A stretch of DNA of 64,000 nucleotides. Origin: Anaerolineae bacterium (GTDB lineage: Bacteria > Chloroflexota > Anaerolineae > 4572-78 > J111). The notes under the pieces are model-generated. The model made no database searches and was not told where the DNA came from. It was given only the letters and a program-made list of their open reading frames with translations. The position numbers were made by a program, and so were the translations under genes. The DNA lies in assembly GCA_023382535.1 (NCBI GenBank), contig JAHDWA010000042.1:32097-96096 (forward strand), in the 5' to 3' direction. Shown one piece after another: positions 10,822-19,178 of this stretch (its first letter is position 1; the number at the start of each line of letters is the position of its first letter).

Positions 10822-11085
10822 ATGACAGTCGCAACATCTTTAACCGAAACCCAAATCAAAGAAACTATCATTAAACTATTAAAGCGGATTGCACCGGAAG
10901 CGGATTTTAGCACGCTGGCTCCGGCAGAGGATATCCGCGCGGCCCTGGATATCGACTCCTTTGATTTTCTGCAATTTCTAATTGGCCTGAACGAAGAGGT
11001 AGGGGTCGAGGTGCCGGAGGCCGACTACGGCAAGCTGGTCTCGCTGCAGGATTTGGTTAGTTATCTGTCGGCGCGGATGGGGTGA
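10822..11085 (+). CDS. Acyl carrier protein
   Basis: 87 residues, acidic and helical, the size of a free ACP. The phosphopantetheine site is DIDSFDFLQFL with Ser 46; usual ACPs have DSL, here DSF. EEVGVEVPEADYGKL and the closing LVSYLSARM fit helices 2 to 4. GGAGG (10812-10816) sits five bases before ATG 10822; an earlier in-frame ATG at 10804 has no ribosome site. It lies 74 bp after E2 behind a hairpin. An ACP next to a 2-oxoacid dehydrogenase and an acyl-CoA synthetase suggests that acyl groups formed here may be loaded on it, which is inference. Confidence 0.85.
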   Translation: MTVATSLTETQIKETIIKLLKRIAPEADFSTLAPAEDIRAALDIDSFDFLQFLIGLNEEVGVEVPEADYGKLVSLQDLVSYLSARMG

Positions 11086-11123
11086 GATTCAACCACCGGC
11101 CGTCGAGAAAACAGGTTGGATTA

Positions 11124-11208
11124 AGGTGACAGGCACTTATCGGACTACTAATTGGCCTTATTTGAACAAAACATGCCTCTATTTAGTATTTAAAAGTGCC
11201 TGTTACCT
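11124..11208. repeat. Inverted repeat flanking a 55-bp AT-rich core
   Basis: Arms AGGTGACAGGCACTT (11124-11138) and AAGTGCCTGTTACCT (11194-11208) are complementary with one mismatch. The core between them is AT-rich and non-coding. Size and shape recall a small MITE-like or dispersed palindromic element. Confidence 0.55.
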
Positions 11209-11250
11209 GGTTCTTCCTTATTTGAGAGTATTCGGTAATTCATCGTTGTC

Positions 11251-11364
11251 CGCCGAGGGCTGGAAGCCCCCGGCTACAATAGGTGAAAACCGCTTAAAAG
11301 CGGTTCAGCAGCCTGCTTCAGTGGGCTTCCATACTATGGTAGCCGGGCGTTTCAACGCGCGGCG
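11251..11364. repeat. Composite palindromic repeat element
   Basis: Contains CCCGGCTAC (11269-11277) paired with GTAGCCGGG (11339-11347) around an inner palindrome AACCGCTTAAAAGCGGTT and a GCCTGCTTCAGTGGGCTTCC hairpin. This architecture is typical of dispersed intergenic palindromes in large bacterial genomes. It abuts the truncated kinase-like gene at 11365. Confidence 0.6.
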
Positions 11365-11877
11365 GGCTTCTCCGAGGAGCATTACAAAGGCAAGAGCTTT
11401 ATGGAACAGCTCTTCCGGCCCGGCCCCTATGTGATGGTCGAAGTCCCGGCCTGGACGCAGGACCCCGGCGGGGAGGTGCCCCAATTCATCAAACGGTTGG
11501 ATAAGCTGGAATTCGGCAACCTGATCCAGGGGGTGATTCTGGGTGCTTATGACCGGGGCGACATGGTCATTGTCGGCCGGGGCGGCCAGGCGCTACTGGC
11601 GGATAAGCCCGACGTGCTGCACGTGCGGCTCGTCGCGCCGCTGGCGGACCGGGTCAATCGCATCCAGCAGCAGCATGGCTGTACCGCCGCCCAGGCACGG
11701 GAGTTGATTGTCGAACGAGACCGGGGCATGACCAAGTACCTGGGCGAGATGTTCAAGGTCCAGCCGGACGACCCGCAGTGGTATCACTTGATGATTAACC
11801 TGGGCAAGTGGTCGCTGGAGGCGGCGGCACAACTGATCGTCAAGGCGGTGGGGCAGTTGCCGGTGGCCAAATCGTGA
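11365..11877 (+). pseudogene. Cytidylate-kinase-like gene lacking its 5' end
   Basis: The frame encodes the C-terminal part of a cytidylate-kinase-like P-loop protein (DMVIVGRGGQALLADKPDVL, then VRLVAPLADRVNRI). An ATG exists at 11401, but sense coding continues upstream to 11365 (GFSEEHYKGKSF), where the palindromic repeat begins. The N-terminal third that should hold the Walker A loop (ISRQYGSGG-type) is missing, and no ribosome site precedes 11401. I read it as a remnant cut by the repeat. If expressed from 11401 the product would be 158 residues and without a nucleotide-binding loop. Confidence 0.7.
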
Positions 11878-11971
11878 ATGTGGGTGGAGCTATGACGCCT
11901 GGGCATGCTTCAGCAGCTCGGGGTGATTCCGGTTCAGGGTTGATTAAAAACTATATACGAGGAGGTAAATG

Positions 11972-12292
11972 ATGATGGTTCTCTATGTGGCGAAGTGGGA
12001 CATTTTACCCGATAAGGTTGAAGCCTACACAAAGTGGGTTGGGGGCGCGAACCAGCGCCAATTGGCTGTGCCGGGGGTGGTGGAGTTTCGGGCGTACCGG
12101 GCGGCGGTCGGTACACCGCAGCAAGTGATCGTGACTTATGAATTTGCCGATATGGCGGCCTGGGCAGCCTGGTGGGCCAATGAGGATGTCCAGAAAACAA
12201 GAAATGAACTCCGCCTCTACGCAACCGGCTACAGCGATGAACTTTGGGGGCCGTCGCCAGTCATTCCCAAACCCATTCGGCCAGGGCAGTGA
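11972..12292 (+). CDS. Antibiotic biosynthesis monooxygenase-like (ABM/dimeric alpha-beta barrel) protein
   Basis: About 106 residues. The sequence MVLYVAKWDILPDKVEAY, an alternating beta-alpha-beta pattern and a second strand pair (QVIVTYEFADMAAWAAW) fit the ferredoxin-like dimeric alpha-beta barrel family. Members include small monooxygenases and many proteins of unknown function, so no substrate is assigned. Three consecutive ATG codons (11969, 11972, 11975) follow GGAGGT (11961-11966); the second and third have the best spacing. The hemerythrin gene follows after 25 bp and is probably co-transcribed. Confidence 0.7.
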   Translation: MMVLYVAKWDILPDKVEAYTKWVGGANQRQLAVPGVVEFRAYRAAVGTPQQVIVTYEFADMAAWAAWWANEDVQKTRNELRLYATGYSDELWGPSPVIPKPIRPGQ

Positions 12293-12317
12293 GTTTTATG
12301 GCCTTAAGGAGGCAAAA

Positions 12318-12827
12318 ATGAAAACACTCACTCAACCTTTGCGCGAAGAACACAAAGAACTGCTGCCGCACATTGAAATGCTGCGCACGGTGGCCGACTC
12401 AGTTGGTGAAGCGCCTATGGCCGAGGTGCGGCAGGGGGTTGACGCAGTGTATGAGTTTCTAACGCATCACCTCATTCCCCATGCCCAGGCCGAAGATAAG
12501 GCCCTCTATCCGGTGGTGGGGAAGATAATGGGTGCAGCGCAGGCTACCGCGACGATGAGTCGGGACCACGTCGAGGTGGGCCGGCTCACCGAAGAGTTGG
12601 CCTCGCTCCGGTTAGAACTGGTCGACCTGAATCTCGATGTGGCCCAGGTCAAGGCTCTGCGCCGGGTTCTGTATGGCCTTTACGCGCTGGTCAAAGTACA
12701 CTTTGCCAAAGAAGAGGAAGTGTACCTGCCGATTCTCGAGGTGGGACTCACCCCGCCTGAAGCGCAGCGCATGTTTGAAGCAATGGAAGCAGCCGCACAT
12801 GAGGTCAAAAGTCACCGGGTACATTAG
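12318..12827 (+). CDS. Hemerythrin HHE-domain protein
   Basis: 169 residues forming a four-helix bundle. Histidines and acids spaced as in HHE cation-binding domains are visible: REEHKELLPHIEML, LTHHLIPHAQAEDKALYP, SRDHVEVGRL and VHFAKEEEVYLPIL. It probably binds a di-iron centre used for oxygen, nitric oxide or redox sensing. The start is ATG 12318 with AAGGAGG (12306-12312) five bases upstream; a longer in-frame extension to 12138 would run through the preceding gene and is rejected. Confidence 0.88.
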   Translation: MKTLTQPLREEHKELLPHIEMLRTVADSVGEAPMAEVRQGVDAVYEFLTHHLIPHAQAEDKALYPVVGKIMGAAQATATMSRDHVEVGRLTEELASLRLELVDLNLDVAQVKALRRVLYGLYALVKVHFAKEEEVYLPILEVGLTPPEAQRMFEAMEAAAHEVKSHRVH

Positions 12828-13001
12828 CCAGCCTGGTGCATCCTGGCGCTGCGGGATGATTACCGGGATACGTCGAAATGAGTCTCGTCGCCGTACGGCA
12901 GAGCTTCGCGGCTCGCAGCAAGCTCCTGGTTTCGTTTGGCTATTAAGCTGGGGGGCGATTGAATGATCCATTGAGCTGGGAGACAAATAAAGGCCCATCC
13001 T

Positions 13002-13496
13002 TTGGTAACCCAATTGCGTTTCACCCGCAGCGAATGGCAGCGGGCCTTGGACGGCCTGACCGATGCCGAGGCTCGCCGCCGCCTGGAGCTGATGAACTGC
13101 ATCAGTTGGTTGATCGGCCACCTGGCCTGGCAGGAACAGTTGTACTGGCTCAAACGAGCCAGGGCGCAGCTTCTTGTATCCGAACTGGACGACCTGGTGG
13201 GTTACGGCCGGCCCGCCTCAACTCCCCCCCCTCGCCGAGATGTGGCAGGCGTGGCAGGCGATCATCCAGGCCGCCGATCCCTACCTGGACACGTTGACGA
13301 CGGAAAGCTTACAGAGCCGCATGCTCGTGGAGGGCCAGCCGTTTCATTATAACCTCGGCACCATGCTACAAGGGTTATTTACCACTATTGGTATCATCTC
13401 GGGGAGGCGCTGGCGATCCGCCAAATGTTAGGCCACCGCAATTTGCCGGAATTTGTGGGCGACATCCAGACCCAAGCGCCTTACCGCCCTGAATAA
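13002..13496 (+). pseudogene. DinB-family gene with two compensating frameshifts
   Basis: Homology runs through three segments. The first frame, from a TTG at 13002, gives FTRSEWQRALDGLTDAEARR and SWLIGHLAWQEQLYWL. The second frame, after an eight-C run (13224-13231), gives PPLAEMWQAWQAII and FHYNLGTMLQ. From about 13371 the first frame returns with RVIYHYWYHLGEALAIRQML and ends at TAA 13494. Joined, they make a DinB-type four-helix bundle with its H...YHYWYHLGE metal-site helix. The shifts may be real or assembly errors at the homopolymer. The start codon is uncertain. Confidence 0.75.
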
Positions 13497-13535
13497 CGGG
13501 GAGGAATATCCGTAAGTCTGTATATCGGAGGTGTT

Positions 13536-15488
13536 ATGGCCACAATTTATAGACTTGGCAAGTTATTTCTTATCACATTGTCTATATTGATGGGCCTTTT
13601 GCCCGCCTGCAATACTTCCTCACCCATCACGACTACCCCTGCTCCAACCGTCTCGCCCACCGCTGTTGACAGTGCAACAGAAGCAGTCCTGAGCAGCGCC
13701 GAGGTTCTCTTTGCTGAACCCAGCGATCTCGCTCGCCGGTTGAGCGGGCTACGGGGAGATGTTCCCACCAACCCGCCGCCGGCGAGTCCGCTTCCGGTCG
13801 GCGCTAAACAGTCCTTCTGGGTGATCAATTTTTCATCTAACAAGGTGTTCCCGGTTGAGGCAACCCTGCACTTCATCAGCGATCATGCCTATTACTGGCT
13901 GGAGGACACAATCAAATTTAACCCGGAAGACGTAGAGATGTTGGCAAGCACCTTTGAACAGCAAATCTATCCTACTACCCGGTCCTTCTTTGGTAGCGAA
14001 CCGATGCCCGGTATTGACGGCGACCCACGCCTCTACATCCTGTTTGCCCGTAACCTGGGTAGCCATATAGATGCATATTTCTCCCCATGGGATTTGTATT
14101 CCCCGCTCATATATGAGTTTTCGAATGCCCACGAGATGTTCGTCCTGAACATAGATAAATTGAGGATAACCGGCGATTACACCTATTATACGTTGGCCCA
14201 TGAGTACCAGCACATGATTCATGCTGCCGTTGATCCCAACGAGGAGGTGTGGATTAATGAGGGCTGTTCAGGATTAGCCCAGTTTTTGCTTGGCGACCTC
14301 ATCTCCACCCAGGATGGAGTGTATGCCAATTATCCAGATCATCAGCTCAACAATTTTGGTGATGGCGGGAACCTCGCTGACTATGGCGCCCCATTCCTTT
14401 TTATGACTTACTTCCTGGATCGTTTTGGCCAGGAAGCAGTGCAAGCCCTGGCGGCGCACCCGGCGAATGGACTGGAGAGCGTTGACCAGGTGCTGCAAGA
14501 ATTCGACCGGCGCGATCCAGAGACAGGTCAGACCCTTACGGCTGACGACGTAGTGCTGGACTGGGCGATTGCGAACCTGGCCGGCGACGAGCAGCTTGGA
14601 GACGGACGATACTTCTACCACAACTATCCTGAGGCGCCGCGAGCAGGCGCGACAGAAGCTGTGCAAGACTGCGAGTCTGGCCCCATAGAGCTTGACGTGC
14701 GGCAATATGGGGTTGACCTGGTCCGCATCCGTTGTCCTGGCCCCCATGTGCTTCGTTTTGCCGGCACAGCCAAAACACCCCTCCTGCCCGTTGATCCCCA
14801 CTCAGGCCATTACTATTATTGGTCAAACCGAGGGGAAAGATCGGATATGACCCTCACTCGAACATTTGATTTTACGGATTCTGTCGGGCCATTGACCTTA
14901 TCATTCTGGATGTGGCACGATCTCGAAATGGATAACGATTATGTCTTTTTGCTGGCTTCAAATGATGGAGAAAGCTGGGAGTTTCTGGAGACTCCGTCCG
15001 GTACCGGCGATGATCCCAATGGCAACAACTATGGCTGGGGTATTACCGGCAGGTCGCCAAAGGGTCAATGGGTTGAAGAGAGGGTAGATTTGTCCAGATT
15101 TGCCGGTCAACAAGTTCAGCTACGGTTTGAGTATGTGACCAATGACTTCAACACGGGTGAGGGCATGGTCCTCGATGACATTGCAGTTCCAGAGATAGAC
15201 TACTTTTCTGACCTTGAAGAAAATAATGGCGGCTGGGAAGGAGCAGGCTTTGTGCGGGTAGAAAATACTCTGCCCCAGACCTTCCGACTGGCTTTAGTCA
15301 CGCAAAGGAATCAACCCTTGGCGAAACGAGAGGCGATAGGTGTGGAGATTATCCCAATAGGGATCAATAACGCCGTTGAAATCCCGTTCAATGTCCCGGA
15401 CGAGGACATTTTACTGACATTGGTGGTTGTGGGTACGAACCGCTACACACGTCAGTCCGCTATCTATACGCTTGAATTCTTGGAGTGA
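13536..15488 (+). CDS. Lipoprotein zinc metalloprotease, M6/immune-inhibitor-A-like
   Basis: 650 residues. The signal peptide ends in a lipobox (LLPAC, Cys 25), followed by a Thr/Pro-rich linker, so the protein is anchored outside the membrane. The zinc motif is HEYQH (222-226) with a likely third ligand E242 in WINEGCSG, a spacing close to M6 peptidases. A C-terminal module (about 445-560) has alternating aromatic beta strands (LTLSFWMWHDLEMDNDYVF, LDDIAVPE) like the MAM/immune-inhibitor-A beta sandwich that often follows M6 catalytic domains. ATG 13536 has GGAGG upstream. Monocistronic. It probably degrades or processes extracellular proteins. Confidence 0.82.
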   Translation: MATIYRLGKLFLITLSILMGLLPACNTSSPITTTPAPTVSPTAVDSATEAVLSSAEVLFAEPSDLARRLSGLRGDVPTNPPPASPLPVGAKQSFWVINFSSNKVFPVEATLHFISDHAYYWLEDTIKFNPEDVEMLASTFEQQIYPTTRSFFGSEPMPGIDGDPRLYILFARNLGSHIDAYFSPWDLYSPLIYEFSNAHEMFVLNIDKLRITGDYTYYTLAHEYQHMIHAAVDPNEEVWINEGCSGLAQFLLGDLISTQDGVYANYPDHQLNNFGDGGNLADYGAPFLFMTYFLDRFGQEAVQALAAHPANGLESVDQVLQEFDRRDPETGQTLTADDVVLDWAIANLAGDEQLGDGRYFYHNYPEAPRAGATEAVQDCESGPIELDVRQYGVDLVRIRCPGPHVLRFAGTAKTPLLPVDPHSGHYYYWSNRGERSDMTLTRTFDFTDSVGPLTLSFWMWHDLEMDNDYVFLLASNDGESWEFLETPSGTGDDPNGNNYGWGITGRSPKGQWVEERVDLSRFAGQQVQLRFEYVTNDFNTGEGMVLDDIAVPEIDYFSDLEENNGGWEGAGFVRVENTLPQTFRLALVTQRNQPLAKREAIGVEIIPIGINNAVEIPFNVPDEDILLTLVVVGTNRYTRQSAIYTLEFLE

Positions 15489-15626
15489 TCTTGATTAAGA
15501 CCTGCGTGAATAAGTCATTTTACGAACGGTTGCACCCCGGTACCCCAGTGAGTACCCGTTACTGTCGAGATAATCCCCACTTTCTTTTGTTCGAGGGTGA
15601 GTAATTTAGGGGAAGGAGTATTTACA

Positions 15627-16616
15627 ATGAAAAGCTTAGTTTCAATCATCGGCATATGGGGAGAGGTGACTCTCCTTACGGTAAGTTTAGGGCTGACCGC
15701 CTGCGCCGCCGAGCCGACGCCCGATGCCGCCGCTACAGCCCAGGCCGCTGCGGCTGCTACTCAAGCGGCCCAACCCACCGATACACCCATCCCGCCTACC
15801 CTGGCTCCCACACCTACTCCGATCCCCCCAACCAGCACCCCCATCCCAACCAAGACGCCTACCCCCACCGATACGCCCATCCCGCCCACCGACACACCTA
15901 CTGCCACTCCAACTCAGACGCCTACTCCAACACCCACACCTACTCCAACACCCAAGCCAACCCATACTCCTACCCCAACCAACACTCCTACTCCAACCAA
16001 CACCCCGCTGCCGCCCACCGCTACCCTCATCCCAGCTACTCCAACCCCCGACCCCGCCAGCCTGGCTGAGGCCCACTACGAGCAAGCCTATCAGTACTAT
16101 GAGCAGAAAAAGTATGACGAGGCCATTGCTGAACTTCAAGAGGCCATCCGGCTCAATCCGGAATTTGGCCTGTACTATGGTTTATTGGGCTACAGCTACG
16201 CGCTCGGTCCCGGCGATTACGAGAAGGCCATCGCTGCTTTGGAGAAATACCTGCAATTGTGGCCCGAGGCGTTTGACCGGGCCCAGGTCGAAGCTGACAT
16301 TCAGAAATTACGAGAAATGCTGGCTTCCGGGCCGGCGGCTCTACCGGAGATCCCCCCGGGCAAAGCCATGTTTGTTTTTGATAATTACTCCGGCGAAACC
16401 TGGGTTGTTGATATTGGCCCGTACCGGCTGGAAGTCCCGGCCAACACCCCGGACAAGAAATTCACCCGGTCTACGATGGTGATTGACCCGGGCAAGTACA
16501 CCTGGCAGGCCCACTCGATGGATGCCGGCTACTACATCACCGATGGCAGCGGCAACCGCGCTTTCGAGTTCACCGTGGCGGCAGGTGAGGTTTACGGGAC
16601 GAGCTGCTGCAACTGA
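15627..16616 (+). CDS. Lipoprotein with Pro/Thr-rich linker and TPR repeats
   Basis: 329 residues. Signal peptide and lipobox (LGLTAC) are followed by about 110 residues rich in TP repeats. Then comes a TPR-like region (about 145-225; YEQAYQYYEQKKYDEAIAEL and YEKAIAALEKYLQLWPEAF) and a beta-rich C-terminal domain (MFVFDNYSGETWVVDIG) ending in Cys-Cys-Asn. The PT stretch is a cell-wall or surface spacer. The TPRs suggest protein binding on the outside of the cell. GGAAGGAG precedes ATG 15627; an in-frame GTG at 15597 is less likely. The function of the C-terminal domain is unknown. Confidence 0.8.
   Translation: MKSLVSIIGIWGEVTLLTVSLGLTACAAEPTPDAAATAQAAAAATQAAQPTDTPIPPTLAPTPTPIPPTSTPIPTKTPTPTDTPIPPTDTPTATPTQTPTPTPTPTPTPKPTHTPTPTNTPTPTNTPLPPTATLIPATPTPDPASLAEAHYEQAYQYYEQKKYDEAIAELQEAIRLNPEFGLYYGLLGYSYALGPGDYEKAIAALEKYLQLWPEAFDRAQVEADIQKLREMLASGPAALPEIPPGKAMFVFDNYSGETWVVDIGPYRLEVPANTPDKKFTRSTMVIDPGKYTWQAHSMDAGYYITDGSGNRAFEFTVAAGEVYGTSCCN
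15777..16053 (+). repeat. Low-complexity Pro/Thr coding repeat
   Basis: Tandem hexamer-like repeats of CCNACN type encode alternating Thr-Pro motifs inside the TPR lipoprotein gene. Such tracts expand and contract readily. Confidence 0.8.
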
Positions 16617-16889
16617 GGCAAGAAGGCGAAGCTTGCCGGCTGGCGCTCTCAAGAATTGGGGACAGGGCACCTGCCGATGGAAACAGCTAAGGTATTTTTG
16701 CCCATTGTTGTGAAATAAAGATGTACTGCCGGGGCAGAAAGCGAGAGATGAAGTAAAAATGATCTGTTGATTGATCGGCTGAAAAAGAGGGCTATATGAT
16801 TCTTGAAAAACTTCGGTTAATAAGCAATTAGGGTTGAATGGATTTAGGTAAACACCAGAACATCGTTCCACAAAAAGGAGAGTGGCCTT

Positions 16890-17183
16890 ATGACAACCTA
16901 TGTCCTTTTAATGAAGTTGACCCAGCAGGGCATCAAGACGATCAAAACCGCGCCCGCGCGAATCGAAGCCAGCATCAAAGCCTGGGAAACAACAGGCGGC
17001 AAGTTTCTTGGCTTCTATGCCGTCATGGGCGAGTACGATTATATAGCCATTGGCGAAGCGCCCAGCGACGAAGCGGCGGCAACCTTCAGCCTGGTGCTGG
17101 CTGCGCAGGGCAATGTCAAGGTGGCAACGCTCCGAGCCTTTACCCAGGCCGAGTTTGCGGCGCTGGTCGAGCAGTTGCCTTAG
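16890..17183 (+). CDS. GYD-domain protein
   Basis: 97 residues. The sequence contains the family hallmark GEYDYIAIGEAPSDEAA preceded by a beta strand (TTYVLLMKLTQQG) and helix (IEASIKAWETTGGKFLGFY). GYD proteins are small ferredoxin-like proteins of unknown role. GGAG lies upstream of ATG 16890. It is followed closely by the beta-helix gene at 17229. Confidence 0.85.
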   Translation: MTTYVLLMKLTQQGIKTIKTAPARIEASIKAWETTGGKFLGFYAVMGEYDYIAIGEAPSDEAAATFSLVLAAQGNVKVATLRAFTQAEFAALVEQLP

Positions 17184-17228
17184 CTCGGGGGTGTCTGGGT
17201 CTTGGCCTTGGCGGGAGAGGTGAGCAAG

Positions 17229-18959
17229 ATGATAACCCAAGCTGGCGGCCTGTCCTCCTCAAAAGAGGTTGTCAGGCTGCGGAGATTGGTTTTGCCCTTC
17301 ATTCTGGCTCTCGGTTTCCAAATAATGCTCATAGGCTTGCTCGGACAGCCGGTTCGGGGTGACGCCCCCCAGATTCCTGCCAGCAGTATTCGCTGCGTCA
17401 ATCCGGGGGGTACGGGCGGCTGTTATGCCAGCATCCAGGCCGCTATCAATGCCGCCAGCTACGGCGATGTGATCAACGTGGCCGCGGGGGTCTACCATGA
17501 ACGGATCACCATGAAGAATGGAGTTTCGATTCACGGCCAGGGCTGGTTGAGCACGACCCTTCACGGGGATTATTCCGCCGCGCAGCCTACCGTTAATATC
17601 CCGGCGGGTGTGTCGGCCAGCACCGTTCTATCCGGGGTGCAGGTTACGGGCGGAGGTAATGGCGCCACCACCACCGGGCTAGGGGGCGGGATTGCCATCC
17701 AGTACGCCTCGCCGTCCATTGTGAATACGTCGGTCTACAGTTGCACGGCCAAACGGGGCGGGGGGGTGTTGGTCTTCGGGGGCGCGCCCTCGTTCAGCAA
17801 TGTCCTGATTTGGAATAACCGGGCCCTATATGGGGGTGGACTTTATCTGGATAGCGCCATGGTGAATATGACAGGCGATTTCGTGGACTTCAACGGCACC
17901 ATCTGGTTCAATTCGGCCACTGCGGAGGGCGGTGGAATTTATATGTTGCGGGTGACGAGCACGCTGACCGGGCTGCGGGTGTGGTGGAACACGGCCGGCT
18001 ACGGGGGTGGGGTGTACATTGAGGACACCCATCGTGCAACTCTCACCCTCAACGACATCTCGAGCAATTCAGCTTTGCACGGTGGAGGCGGGCTCCATGT
18101 TCATGATCCCGGCGAGCTTGAGATTACCGGCAACCTGATCAGGGAGAACACGGCTACTTATGACGGCGGCGGGGTTCGCTTTGGCGAGGCGGCCGGCCTG
18201 TTTCAGTGGAATATTGTGAACGGCAACCGTGCGGGCGTAGGGGGTGGCGGGGTCAGTGTTGTCTCCGCTTCACCTGGCCTGACGCTGGGGGGCAACTGGT
18301 TTGAAGCCAACTTGGCCGGCCATGGTGGTGGCTTGTGTCTGCAAACCGGCGCAGCCCCGCGGGTGGATGGCAATACCATTGTCAGCAACACGGCCTCGCT
18401 CGGCGGCGGCTTCTTCTTGGACCAGGCTGGGCCGGCCATGATCGTCAACAACATCGTGGCCCGCAATGTGGCCACGGCCCCGCTGGCCAGCGGCGGAATC
18501 CAGATCAGCGAATCGCCGGTCCGGATCATCAACAACACCCTGGCCGAAAATAAAAACGACGGGGTCTGGTTTAACACCGCCGAGGGGGTGGTGATCGCCA
18601 ACAACATCATCTACGGCCACACGGGCGACGGCATCGAAAACTGGAACAATGACACGGCCAGCTATACGGCCGACTACAACGATCTCTTTGGCAACGGCCG
18701 GGCCTATGTCGGTTTGACGGCCGGCGTCCATGATCGGGCGCTGAATCCCCAGTTCGTGGCGGCGGGGCCTGACCTGGGAGCTTATTACCATATCCAGGCG
18801 ACCTCGCCGGTGAGCGCGGCCGGCTCAATCGCCTGGGCGCCGCCGCTGGATATTGACGGCGATACGCGGATTTTTGGCGGCAGCGTTTCGATGGGCGCTG
18901 ATGAGCTGCCGGTGCCGGTGTTCCGGCTTTACCTGCCGCTCATCTGGCGCAAATCCTAA
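17229..18959 (+). CDS. Secreted right-handed beta-helix protein with YLPLIWR C-terminus
   Basis: 576 residues. An N-terminal hydrophobic segment (LVLPFILALGFQIMLIGLL) and GDA form a Sec-type signal. From about residue 60 onwards the protein is a solenoid of short GGG/NN-rich rungs (GGGIAIQYASPSIVNTSVYS, VNGNRAGVGGGGVS), typical of right-handed parallel beta-helix polysaccharide lyases or adhesins. It has no obvious catalytic residues. The tail is VFRLYLPLIWRKS. The start is ATG 17229 behind a GAGAGGTGAGCA tract; a TTG at 17202 is also in frame. It pairs with a second beta-helix gene at 19179. Confidence 0.83.
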   Translation: MITQAGGLSSSKEVVRLRRLVLPFILALGFQIMLIGLLGQPVRGDAPQIPASSIRCVNPGGTGGCYASIQAAINAASYGDVINVAAGVYHERITMKNGVSIHGQGWLSTTLHGDYSAAQPTVNIPAGVSASTVLSGVQVTGGGNGATTTGLGGGIAIQYASPSIVNTSVYSCTAKRGGGVLVFGGAPSFSNVLIWNNRALYGGGLYLDSAMVNMTGDFVDFNGTIWFNSATAEGGGIYMLRVTSTLTGLRVWWNTAGYGGGVYIEDTHRATLTLNDISSNSALHGGGGLHVHDPGELEITGNLIRENTATYDGGGVRFGEAAGLFQWNIVNGNRAGVGGGGVSVVSASPGLTLGGNWFEANLAGHGGGLCLQTGAAPRVDGNTIVSNTASLGGGFFLDQAGPAMIVNNIVARNVATAPLASGGIQISESPVRIINNTLAENKNDGVWFNTAEGVVIANNIIYGHTGDGIENWNNDTASYTADYNDLFGNGRAYVGLTAGVHDRALNPQFVAAGPDLGAYYHIQATSPVSAAGSIAWAPPLDIDGDTRIFGGSVSMGADELPVPVFRLYLPLIWRKS

Positions 18960-18969
18960 GTTACAGGAG

Positions 18970-19132
18970 TTACGCGGTCATGTCATCCTTCGACTTCGCT
19001 CAGGACAGGTTTCGAGCGACGATAGGAGCGAGAAATCTCTCAAAACGGCTCTTGCAAGACGAGGCATTAGGGACTGCTTCGCGTCCCTCCGCTCCGCTCC
19101 GGTCGAAATGACATGCTTAGGCTCACCGCGTA
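18970..19132. repeat. Dispersed repeat with inverted ends
   Basis: TTACGCGGT (18970-18978) and ACCGCGTAA (19124-19132) close a block that also contains GTCATGTCAT and ATGACATGC arms, with an interior resembling GCGAGAAATCTC/CGGTCGAAATGAC repeats common in intergenic DNA of large genomes. It occupies most of the space between the two beta-helix genes. Confidence 0.6.
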
Positions 19133-19178
19133 AGTTACAGCCGGGGGTAACGGCAGAGCCGCCCACAGGAGGTGGATG

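Noticed and set aside
11126..11434. 102-codon open frame across the palindromic repeats
   Set aside because: It runs through two intergenic repeat elements and ends within the kinase-like remnant in another frame; no ribosome site or family features.
12138..12317. N-terminal extension of the hemerythrin gene
   Set aside because: This part overlaps the ABM-like gene in another frame, while AAGGAGG and ATG at 12318 give a clean start.
15777..16053. CRISPR-like short tandem repeats
   Set aside because: The repeats are hexamers encoding Thr-Pro within a lipoprotein, with no spacers or Cas genes nearby.
15687..16139. 150-codon antisense frame rich in Gly/Trp/Ser
   Set aside because: It arises from the complement of the Thr/Pro repeat in the lipoprotein gene.
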